Positions 20,902-32,900 of a stretch of DNA of 64,000 bases are shown here, piece by piece. The notes under the pieces are model-generated. The model was not told the origin of the DNA, did not search any database, and saw nothing but the letters and a program-made list of their open reading frames with translations. The stretch lies in the NCBI GenBank assembly GCA_019055375.1, contig JAHQIW010007276.1:116920-180919 (forward strand), in the 5' to 3' direction. A program made the position numbers and the translations under genes. The DNA is from Parelaphostrongylus tenuis (Eukaryota > Nematoda > Chromadorea > Rhabditida > Metastrongylidae). Position 1 is the stretch's first letter. Each line of letters opens with the position of its first letter.

Positions 20902-23900
20902 GTTCGAAATCTTCTGAATCATGTGGCATTTTGGCTATATTTAGGGTTTTGTTGATGTCTCCCATATCTTATGAAACTAAGGTTGTCAGATCTCGCTTTC
21001 ACAGGCTGAACAAAAAAGCGCCACTTTCAAAAGTTCTTCCTGTTCACATATTTTTATCCTAGTTTTAATCCTATGTGTTTCGGAAGCTTAAACAGATCAT
21101 TAAAAGAACAAGAGCAGTAATATCTAATGGAAAATAAATCTGGCTTTAGAAATTCAGAAACTATGAAGTTGTTACAAACATTGCTATCGACTATTCTGAG
21201 ACCTCGCTCAAGAATGAATATAATCCGACAATGTATCTTGAGCCTTTTCGTTCAATCATTTCGTCAGCGGATCTACCCCTAAACAGTTCTTGCTCACGTA
21301 ACAGCCATACGCCATGCAGTCGACAATCAGTCACTCGAAAATAACGCCATAGTAAATGTTTCACCCTACGTCGAGTGTAAAAAGTTCGTCGTTGGTTCCT
21401 TTATACAACGGAACTTTCCCGAGGAACTGACTGAACAAAAGGCAGCGTGACGGACGGTAAGAATGTCGAACATGTGTCTTGCACTGTATCAGTACCCGTA
21501 ACGTTTCTCTTGTAAAGGCTCAAAATACATTATAAATGTATGGATATAAGTCGTAGTTTAGTCATGGTCCAGATGACATTTTGAGAACGCGTGGGCGGGA
21601 AGTAGTTTCTGTTTCTTGCTTTTTGTTCTGTTTCCTTTTTCAATAAAGTTTGTTTATTAACCTCGTATTGATAATAGGTTGTGTGAAAAAGTTCGTTCCG
21701 TTTTGGTTAATACGATTTTTGCAATGAAATTGCATCGTTTTGATATCGTTCAAATGCGCATTTTCTTACGAACATTTTGGTATACATTTGCCTGTACTTG
21801 CTTTAAGACGATGCTGTCTTGAGAACAAATTGGCTTGCTGTTCATGCACGAATGGCGCGTAAGGGAAATGCTAATGAAGCGGCGCGCAAGACTAATGGAG
21901 CATTGGGCGAAAATACGGTTGATGGAACAATGACCAGAAAGTGGTTCGCAAAGCTCAGTAATTTTGTTTTTATTTTTCCTTCTATTCAGAAGAGTATACT
22001 ACAGAAATCATGTTAAAGATCAAAACAGCCACGAGCTCTTTACGCAACCTATTCGCTAAATCATGAAACACACTGGTACTTTTCTTTACTCAGAAAGGCT
22101 TTTTTTGAAGGAGAAGTTTTCACTGGACAATAATCTCCGCTTGAGTTCTAGTAATCATTCGAAAGCTCAAATCGCGGAGAATTCAAAATTGTACCAAGTT
22201 TTATAAAGTTCTTTTTACAGTGCCGCGGCGGGAAAGCGAAATACTCAGAAACGAGTCGGGTATTGTTGAGCTTATATTTTATATCACAGAACTCTTCTTT
22301 CAGTCTATTGAGAATCATTCGATAGCGCAAATTTCAAAGATTTCAATATATATTTGTTCTTCAAATAGTCTTTCTTACAGCGGTGTAGCAAAGAGGATAG
22401 ATTTGTGTTCCTCACACGCGCCTTTTTTCCAGACTAGAGCTCTTTCCTAGACGATTAGTGACCATTCGAAAGCATAAGTTTTGGCGATTTCTGCACTATG
22501 CTCGTTTATGAAAAGGCCATTTTACTCACTGCAGCAGAGAAAATAAGATTAGCTCCAAAACGTGCACATTGCTTCTGGCTATGGTAAGTGACTGGGGATC
22601 GATCGCGGTCGACCGACGGCACAGGCACAGTTCAGATGTAAAACGTGGTTATTGTGACTGAAAGAAGTTTTTCTCCAGTGTGAAAAATTTTCCACATGAA
22701 ACACATGACGACGACAATCCGAGATTTTCTTTGCACGTTAACATGCTTTTCGTGCATGGTCTTGGGCTGCTCAGGCTCAGCCTTATTAGCGGGTTTATAT
22801 GCCAAAATAAACTGAAATGGAGAGCCTAAGGCCATAAAACCACAAAACAAAGTTTATTTTAGAATATCAATGCAAAAACAGCTATAAATCTTCAAGAGAC
22901 GGCGAGAATATTTCCAAACAACTAACACAAATCTTGGATTTTGAGCTATCAAACAATTACTAGTACTCTGAGAGAAGAGCTGCGTCTTGCGAAAAATATG
23001 CACGATCGCACGAAATGTGTGTGGAACACAATTTTTATTTCCTTGTTACAACGCTGCAAGAAGACTTTTCTATGAAACGAGTGCAGTTTTAAATTCTCCG
23101 ATATTTTGGCTTTTGAATCATTACTGGTAGTTCAGTGGAAAATCCTTATCGAGCAATAGCGATCTTCCTAAAAATCTCTGTCCGATAACAGAAAAGTGTC
23201 GAAACTATTTCTTATTGGTGATGCCGAAGTCAGAGGAAAGTTATTTTCAAAATACTTCTCTATATCACAAACTATCTTTTCCTCATTCGAAGCTTTAGTG
23301 ATATTAATATTTAGTCCCTTCAAAATTATTGAATGGTTTTTCGGTCTCTTATTGATGATTCTCTGAATTCGTTTCTTTGATTCCTTAGTCACTGGTTCTG
23401 AAGAAAATTGAAAATTGAAGAAAAAGGAAAGTTTGTGAGATGATTTTGATCTATCATGGATTGTGTGGAAATTGGTTTTTTATTAATTGTCCTTGTGTTT
23501 TTTTTTCATTCTTACCTTTTTGCTAACGTGGTTGTTGAAGTTTGAAAAGAAAAAGCGGTGCTTTTCTCAAGCTTTTTTCTCTTAAGGCCTTTTATGCTGG
23601 ACGCGATGTTCCGCTGGATTTTCACTAATCATTCCAAAGCTTAATTTTTGATGATCACCAGAGTGTACTTGGTTTCGAAAAGGATTTATTACTGTGCTGT
23701 CGCAGTGAAGACATACTGTGTTTCACACTCGGTGCACATTATCGCGCGTTTTTCGTTACTTATCGGAAATTTTTTCTCCGTCTCATTGGTATTTCTAGGC
23801 TTTTGGTATTAAATTTGTAGAAGAAGCTTTATTCTATCCTTCCGTGGGCTTTGGCCTTTCTTTTTCATTTTATGTTTGCAAATTAATCCGCCATGAAACC

Positions 23901-26900
23901 CTCTTGCTCAGCAAAAAAGCGCGTTGAGCAGAAAAACGTGATCTAATCATCAACGCTCCAGCGTCTTGAAAAGAACTTCTTTTTCTTGGGAAAACCTTGC
24001 TTGAAATTGGTATAATTCATCCATTGAAAGGTTGCTGAAAGTCTGAGGAAAAAGCGAAATGTATGTTTCTCTCAAAGATTGGATGTTGCTTCGCGATAAT
24101 GGAAAAGCACCGAAGTAACATATCTTCTACCAGTACAATGACGGCAACAGTGCGTTTTGGTGTATGAAAGACATCGATTGAATCATTTTTAGCGGATGTT
24201 TTAGCCATATTGTCCTTTTCATTTATTGTGTAGAATCATTTAGATGTTGGGTTACGTGATGCGTGATTATGTGGATTCTTGGTACAGAAAGCTAACCGAT
24301 GATGAACTCTTCAGAGAGAGTTTATTGAGAACAGCTCGTCGATCAATCGCATCTCTTTCTCACTGGTCAGTTATATAAAATTTGCCTTCGACACTATATT
24401 GACCTGTCTTCACAGTATTTTTCTACTCTACTGTGCGGATCCCAGTACTTCTAGCATTTGGTTAGTTTTTCGTTTTCTTCTTGAGCGTCATAGAATACTG
24501 GTTGAGCGAGTTTCCTTGCAATCTCAAGGATAGCCTAGCTGTGGCAATCCATGCGGCGTTGTTGTTGACCGGCGACAAGCATCGTAACCACTCTGGCCAC
24601 GGCGCCCACTATATTTACTATATGTACTATATGGTAAACACTAGCTCTAATATTGTTTATGATTGTTCAAAGTCTTCTTGAGGCTAGTATGTCTGTGGCT
24701 TTCGTACGTTTCTATATCTTATATTTTAGGTCTAGCTTCCTGAAGTTGTATTCGTGCTAATTCACGACCTTTCCAATTTCAGTTGTGGTCTGGTAATGAT
24801 ATAAAATGTCTTGAGTCGTTCATCAGGTCTTACTGCTAGATAGATGCCTGTTTCGTTCTCAAGCACTCCTTAGTAGCACAGTCTTTCGGTTCAGTCGATC
24901 CCTGGAAGCTACACTCCTCTAAGGGGGATAAATCACTGCAAGCCAGGTGATAGAATCCCCTGACATTGCAGAGACTAGTGGAGCTTGTGGTTGTTAAAAT
25001 GAATTATACCTCTCCATTCCGACTCCTTTTCCCTAGATCTCGCTCAAAACAAAAATACTCTGATAATGATATAACATGTTTTGAGCCGTTCCTCAGGACT
25101 AAGCGCCAAACAGGCGCCAGTTTGGCTGGGCAGGTTCTTCAGGACGAAACAGGCGCCTGCCCAGCGCTTAGACTTGACGTACGGCTCAAAACATGTTATA
25201 TCATTAGCTGTGATCAGCAGCGTGTCATCGTCTGGTGGAAACTAAGAGATCTTTCATTTTTGCTATTAGGTGTGCTTCTGATATAATTCCCTCTCTTTGA
25301 ATAATATAACGCCATTGTTAACTCCCTTTCATTGTCTTGTAGCTCAAATTTTTATTTGAATTGTACTATTATCGGAACAAAAAGAGCTGGGTGGTTTCAG
25401 TATGCGTCAAGTCGATTGGGTTCCTTTCATTACACGGCCACGTGGCTGACGACTTCGCCTCGCATCTTCGGCTATATCGTATGGCTAGTGAAAAGTTCAA
25501 ATCTGTGAGGAAAAAAGGTGGTTGGAAATTATGAATTACAATCTATATTCTCTTTATTTCTCCGCTTTTATAGCAGTGTACTGATGTCATAGAAAGCCCA
25601 TTAATATACAAATCGTGAACCTCAAGCGAGTGTCAGGTGCGCGTCCCATCTTTTCCAGCGACGCGTGCTAGTCAATGAAATAGCGAGGCTCGTACTCTGC
25701 CATTACTACTTCTGCGACACAAGGTATCGAAGCTGTTAGCGACTAGCCATTAACAGATCTGGTCTGGTAGGCACATAAGCATCAAACCCAGTTAAGCTGA
25801 AAGCTGCTGGATATACAAAGTCTACTGGAAATTTTGATCGCAGAAAGAGTGATAGCATGGCAGCGACCTTTGTGGTGTAGTGGTAGCACACGTCCCCGAA
25901 AAGAGCGAAACTCGGGTTCAACTCTCGTTCAATGTTCAAAACTTTGCAAATTACTCAATATTGTAGGATATATGATTATGCATCAGTTGTGGTACATCAA
26001 ATTTCAAATCCGTGTTTACAGTTTGATTTTAAATTTTTTTGTCCCCGCATAAAGCTATAACAAAAATTAATCATCGTGACTGACAAGTGGATAGATTTGC
26101 TCATTAAGAATATACTGAATTATCAATTCAAAACCGAGATCAGTAGATAGTTGATCCTGAGAATTAGTGGATAGTTTTGGATGATGGAAAGTTTTTTGTA
26201 CGTTGTCTATCGCGAGTGAGTACACCTTTGTAAGTAGAATACTGAGGATTTTTGTGCTCTGCGTTGTTTTGAGTTGGTTTTTTATATTATTTCAGATCTC
26301 CTAGTCTCCATCTTAGCAATGTATCGTTACTCATGTTATAGAGTATATCTATAAGTTTCTCAGGCGGAATACCAGCCACAGAAAACGATCTTCTCAGCCA
26401 TTTTTTCGATTATGAATTGGAAATGGAAAAAAACGCTTTGTAGAGATCTGTTATGTACTACTCCGAATTATGAAAACGGTAAGATGTGTCCTATTTTTGT
26501 GTCTATTTCAGTTATCCTCTAAATTATAAGTTACTGGCAAGTATTTCAGCATATCTTCACGATGTTGTTGACATTGTTCTATACCTTATTATGCCTCCTG
26601 AAGATTTTCGTTGTAGACCACTTCGATTTTTACTACGGGAAGTTATTGGCAAGTTCTTTTTTGACTTTCCCTACTTTTGCAAAGATCAAAAATTTGCGGC
26701 AGATTTCAAATTCAGTCGCTGCCTTTTTAGTGCGTCGACTTATCATTCCACTTCTTGATCACTTTTCCGAGCCAGATGAAATGAATCAAATCATGATTTG
26801 GCTTGTAAGTCTCATCAATGATTTTCTGAATGAGTTGATGCTATATGCGACGAAATTCCCTTCAGTTAAGCGAAATATCTCCAAGGCCTGATGACTTTGT

Positions 26901-29900
26901 TGTGTGCTTGGAGAATAGCACTTCTACTGATGAGTTGGAGGCGATACATAAGTCGATTCAGGAAGAGAGGCAGGTGCTCCGTGGAAAGGATTCTGGTGGT
27001 GACCAAGGTTTGTAATTTATTGTTCTATGACCTCATTTAAACTTTTCGTTACGTATTATTGCCAATTCACAAGAGCCAGAATGATTGTTATCTGACTCTT
27101 GAGATACTCCATCGCCCAGTTGCTATTTAATCGGATTGTGGTTTTTGTTGCCTTTAGAAATCTTAGCGCCTCTACTTGTAGTAATGAAACTCAAGGGAAT
27201 AAAGCTCTCGCCGTTGATCAATCCTTGAGTGATGCGTTGTGCATTCGATTTCACCAAGCATCGTTAGAGGTGACTGAATGCATATCTGGCCTTTACAAGA
27301 TCGCGGTGGCTCACTTGTATGAAATCTGTGATACTATACCCACAAACAAGTTTGGTACCCATCGATCCGGAGAGATGGAGGGTCCTGTTTACCACAGAAG
27401 GGGTCGACCACTGATCACGTGTGCGTCGTGTGGCAACATCAATCACTGCGCTACCCGCGCAATTCTTGAGAATATGTCATACATGGGCGCATGTGGCTCA
27501 GTGGTTAGAGGTGCCCTGCGTCGCACACGAGGTCAATGGTTTGATCTCGCGCTCATGGCTCACCAAGCCATCCATCCCTCCGGGGTCGGTAAATTGGTAC
27601 CAGACAGGTCTCATACTTGTCTGGGAGGATAAGCAGCACTGACTCGGTTCAGCGGGAGGCCTCCGCGAGTCATTGTAAAGGCCAGATATGCATTCAATCA
27701 CCTCAAACGAAGTTAAAAATTGAAGTCGAATGCATGGCGCATCCCTCAGGGATTGATCAACGCCGAGAGCTTTATCCTTTTATCCTATGTCATACATATT
27801 CAGTGATATTGAAATATTGCTTTTCCCATGCGGTATATCAAATGTGGATTTGAAGCTCTCGTTTTTGATCTTGAAGTCTTTTAGGAGCATTTCGTTAAGC
27901 AGCAGCTGAGCAGCCTTGAATACGTGGACGGTCTGATTAGGAAAAAGCTTGTCATCCTTACCAACAATACGGTAGATAATGGTGGATTGGACGTGGTTAG
28001 GAAGATTTATATTCTTTTTTTTTCAAAGAGCTGGGACCTACAAAACTTCTTGACGTATGAGTTTTTCTTCTAGTAGGAGTACACCGTGATTCTTTTTTGT
28101 ATTCTACTTATTGACATGATGAATTTTGGCCGTTTTATTCTTTTTGTGCGTGTCCAAAAGTGGTAAGGAACACAGCTGCTTTCGACTGTAGAGTTGTGTT
28201 AGGTTAAAGCGACTGACGAATTTTGGACCGTATATTTGAAAAGCAGGCATATTAGGATAATTCCAGGTCTTATGGCATTTGCAGGTTCGGGCTCTATCAA
28301 GTGAGGATGGACTGGTTCAACTTCCTCTTCATGTGATTCTAACCAATGCTGTTGCTGTTTCCTACTTTATCGACTATCTTCAAACAGTTGGTGGACAGAA
28401 CTACATCGATCTCTATCTCGCTATTGAGGTATACGAGAAAGCGAATTAGTTTGCTCTCATTGACACATTATGTCACCATTATTCTCGTAATTATATGAAA
28501 GTACTGAAGCAGTTCTAGTATTGTAGACGTTTATTTAAGGGTTTCAAAGTTTCTGTAGAACACCAACTAAAAACATTATCAAACGGCGAAACAGTAGGAG
28601 ACGAAGTTTACGAGACGATCAAGGAAGCAGCACAGTTTATGATTCAACAGTACCTTTCTCAAGAAGTAAGATTTGAAAAGATTTCTTTTCAGCAGTGTTC
28701 ACTGTTGTTAGATCTTGTTTGTTTTTCCACATCTATTTGGATATAAGCACATTGTTAAATGAAGCTAAAACAGGCCATCACACGGGTGCCGTTAGATGAA
28801 GCCGTTATTTCCAAACTTATCTCTCGGATTCGGAAACGATGAACCTTTCGATTACTGGTTTGAACAAATTCAAGAGAAGGTGGGTTTGATATAACTGGTT
28901 ATTTCAGCATGCTGTCTGTTTTTTTTTTCTTTGAAATCATTACTTGTTTTGCTCAATTGTGCTCTGGTCTAATAATCTGTCTAGTAACAAACGATGTCTA
29001 TACCTAAACTGAGTCGTACGCCAAATCTCTCTTTTGAGTAGTTTTCTAGTATTTAGTCGCTTGTTATAAAAAGATGGAGGATAGAGCTTTTAGCAGTTGA
29101 TCACTCTTTGAAGCATGTGCCATGGTTTGTTATCGAATGTTTGGTTTCTTTCGAGGTGATTGAATGCATATCTGGCCTTTACGGTGACTTGCGGTGGCTA
29201 CCGCAGACAAATTCTGGCACCGATCCACCGTCACCGACCACGTGTGCAACGCACAGCACCTTTAACCTCTGCGCTACCTGCGCTCGTACGGACGTACTAG
29301 ATTGAGCTTACGGCCGTACACGTTGAAAGCATGCCATATCTTCCCATGTCCTCCGCTCTAGAAAATTGAGTAACGCTTGTTGTAGAAGAGATAAAATTGA
29401 ATGCAAGGCGTTCCAGAAGATGCGTTTTGATTGAAGGTAAGTGTTGCGTAACCCGCACATTGCGTTTGTGTGATACATGAATAGATTAAATGAGCGAAAC
29501 AAATCGCATTGCTTTCGTTTCGAGTATTGTCTTGAGACCACAGCTCAAATTTCAATATGCCAAATAGCCATTATTGAGCCATGCATGTCATGTGGTCTGT
29601 TGAAAATAGGCTGACTTATAGAGCCCGATACACGTGTTTCGATCTTGCGATCTCGTCAGTCAGGCAGTTACCCTTTCTCGTCATTTGCCAATCCTGTGTG
29701 GATGCTCCAGTCCCCACACTAAGAGTTAGCGTCGACGAATGTTCTACACTCTATGTCCAGTGAAATTATCATGTGGGGACTGGAGCATCCAACTGGATTG
29801 GCAAAAGACGAGAAAGGGTAGCTGCCCGACTGGCAAGACTGCAAGGTCGAAACACCTGTATCGAGCTCTATAAGTCAGCCCTTTTCTAATAGACCACATG

Positions 29901-32900
29901 ACATGCGTGGTTCAAAAATGATTATCTGACACATTGAAATCGCATTGATGTTGCAGCCAAGTCGAGTGAAAATGCTGGTGTTATCCTTGTGGCTTTGCAA
30001 ACCATCGTGATCTTCTCGCCAGAGATATCATTACTTATTGTAAGAAACTGAACGAGTCTATTTTCAGGTCGTTGAGGTATTGCGTACTGATGATCTTTTC
30101 TATCTGGGGTTCAAGAAAAGTCCATTATATTCGAAAATGCTTAGCGAGCTGGGTATCAGTGGTGACGAGGACCGACCAGAAACACCAGCGTCGGACGCGG
30201 GCTCTTCATATTCGGCGCTTTTCTGAACCGGAGCAACGAGCTTCTAGTGAGGTATCTAACACGACTGCCCTTTTTCTATTGAGCCATAATATGTTCGTAA
30301 AGGTACAGGATTTTCAATTACGACCGATGTTTCCAATGATTAGATCCATTGAGAATCTGAGAGCATAACAGTTTTTATAGGAGAAACTATCTCTTCGGTC
30401 CTAGAGTTTGTATAGTTTTTAGGACATTTATCACTTTTTTTCCGAGATATAAGCCCTTTGAAGGCATGAGAAGTGATAAGGGATAAATTTCTTGACTGAT
30501 CATCTTATGAGGGGGCGCGCCATGCATTAGGGTTTATTAAGCATTGTTTGAGGTGACCGAAGGCATATCTGGCCAGTAATAATGACTTGTGGTGACTTAC
30601 CGATTTATCAAGTCAGTGGTGCTATCCTCGTAGACAGATCGTTCTAACTCGCCAATCCCGAGAAATGTAAGGTTTTGTGAATTTTGGGAGTGGGATCGAG
30701 CTATCAATGACGACTGTGTTGCGGGGCACCTCTACCAGTGCGTCAAAGGCGCCCTTTTAGATCATAATGGAATTTGAACTTTACATTCCAGTAAAGAAAG
30801 TGTGGCAATTGTGAGCACTTACGATAAAATTGGTGGCCTTATCCTACTCAACCGAACGAAATCCCACGTATGCGATTGGTTTTTGTTATCGTGGATCGAG
30901 ACAGAAAAAATTGGGGAAAGAACACGATTTCTTGATTGAAAAACATTAGAATTTGATCTCTTTTTGCAATCTGGAAACATCCTGTTGACGGACCTATGTA
31001 GATCCCAATAATATTTATTTTTGCTTGTCAAAATTCTTTATTTAACCGCATCTTGCGCAGCGGTATAATGTTACAACTACATATCTAATAATGTTGAGTG
31101 ATATGCAAAGCTTTGAACCTCGGGCGGAAGTTGAACCAGCGCCTCACCTTTCTCGAGGATCGGTGTGAGCATTGCTCAAGCAGGGTCCTCTGTAGTAAAT
31201 GATGACTGAATGGGAAAAGGAGTCCGGGTAGCGTAATGGTTAGCAAGTGCTCTCGAAAAGCGTGAGATGCTGATTTGACTTGCGCCAGAGATTCAGGGTT
31301 TTACATATCATTGGTATCTCGTGATCGAAAAAATTTCTTTTTTATTTAAACGCTTTTTAACGGTGGTATGATATTACATATATACCCAATGATGTTGAAT
31401 GATGTGCAAAGCTTTGACGTCATGAGGGATTTGAACCCGCACATTACCCTTTCCGAGACGTTTACCAGGTCAAACCGTTGAAGGTGGGTTGCTAGCAGAT
31501 TGATACGTTGTAGCGTAGAAAGAGTGGTGGCAAAACAGGCGTCCGGTAGCGCAATTGGTCAAGCACCTGTCCCCGGGGAGTGTTAAATGCGGCTTCGAGT
31601 CCGGCCTTGACGACAAAGTTTTGCACATCACTAAGCATCATAGGGTATTCTTGGCAATTGTTTTGATTTTATTGGGTGTTTTAGTGGTTTATTTGTTTTA
31701 TCTGGGTTTGAAGTATACAAGCTTAATCATTTTGGAAATGTACGAGCTGTATATGGTTCATGTTGACATGGTCGTTATAGACTGCTATCTTGGTTGGTGA
31801 AATCGATGAGATTTCATTAGTTACCAATGTCTGATCGATTTAGGTAATTGAGGAGAGAATGATAAATGACGGTAAGCCGATCACGTCTGCTGTCGTTGAA
31901 ACATTGGGTATAGGTCAGCAGGTTAGAAGAATTTCCTTAATCTATCCACTTCAATCAGTCAGTCAGTTTTTAACACTTTCGAGACAATTGACCCACTGCT
32001 TCTGCATCTCTAACTGGAACTCTGGACTGTTTGCCCCACCTCTGTATCTCTAACCCCCAGCGTGGTGCGTCTAACAATGGCAAGTTCCTGGTTAGAGATG
32101 CAGAGGCGTGAGTTCACGGTCCCCGAAGCGGTTAATGTGCTTAATTTTTCACCCCATCAGTTGTCTTGTTTTTATTTGCAGGGAAAACAATCGTTTGCTC
32201 TTTACAACGTGCGAGTTAGCCGGTCAGTGAATGGTAAGAGAGTCAGTGGTTGGAATGTTCTTCGACGGTATAGTGATTTCCACACACTTCATGCTTTTAT
32301 CGTTCAAAAGGTAGGGAATACTATGTGTATTTGTGTGGTTTCGGGCTTTTCTTAATTTGTATTTCTAGTATCCGAAACTCTCAAATCTGTCTTTTCCCGG
32401 TAAGAAAACATTCAATAACTTGGACGCACATTTCTTAGAGAAAAGAACAAAGGTGAGCGATCGCCTCGTTCGTAGGATTCGTCGGTTAGCATCGTTGACG
32501 TTGAATTTAGGCTTTAAATTTGTTTCTTGGATTGTGTCCTTCATCCGTCAATGATTGAGGAATACCCGGAATTAGAAAGCATCCTTTTCGACTTTCTCAG
32601 CCAGAAGGAATATCAGGGTAATCGGGAGCCAATCACAAAGAAGGTCATAAGAGTTCTTTTTGTTCTACCGCGTTTCGAAGATGTGTTATGATACTCTGAC
32701 TATATTTCAAGATTCTGAAACATATGCTGAACTTTCGATCCTAATAAGGATTTGAATCCGAGTTTCATCCTAATTGAAGGCGCGTGCTACCACTGAACTA
32801 CTCAGATCACTTCTCATCTGCCATTGTCTCACTTCGTTACTGTAGATAATATATACATATGAAACTGTGTACATTTATATGTGTATATACATATACATAT

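Larger units (their letters stand above)
29573..29922. mobile_element. palindromic hammerhead element, family C (intron 12 of snx-13)
   Basis: Arms 29573-29722 and 29772-29922 are imperfect reverse complements; the outer word is a TGTCATGTGGTCT/AGACCACATGACA pair. Each arm bears a hammerhead: a good one on the minus strand of the left arm, a decayed one on the plus strand of the right arm. The same outer word occurs at 49670 and in the element at 53954. Confidence 0.8.

Noticed and set aside
25100..25200. hammerhead ribozyme in the palindrome of snx-13 intron 3
   Set aside because: CGAAAC and pairing stems are present, but the CUGANGA core is missing.
25860..25940. tRNA gene (A and B boxes; likewise at 18003, 31540, 33090, 33625)
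   Set aside because: No complete cloverleaf: acceptor and anticodon stems do not pair, and the same sequence recurs with fixed SINE tails.
27099..27632. 177-codon frame in snx-13 intron 8
   Set aside because: Runs through the inverted SINE II pair; no homology to SNX13, which needs no sequence between exons 8 and 9.
31545..31800. coding frame of 81 codons at 31555
   Set aside because: Starts within a SINE tRNA-like head and continues into intron sequence; no splice logic with snx-13.
28774..32643. programmed +1 frameshifting at TGA in snx-13
   Set aside because: The three TGA sites are simply the first stops after each surplus base; exons 4, 5 and 8 do not share them, and mononucleotide-run errors explain all six.
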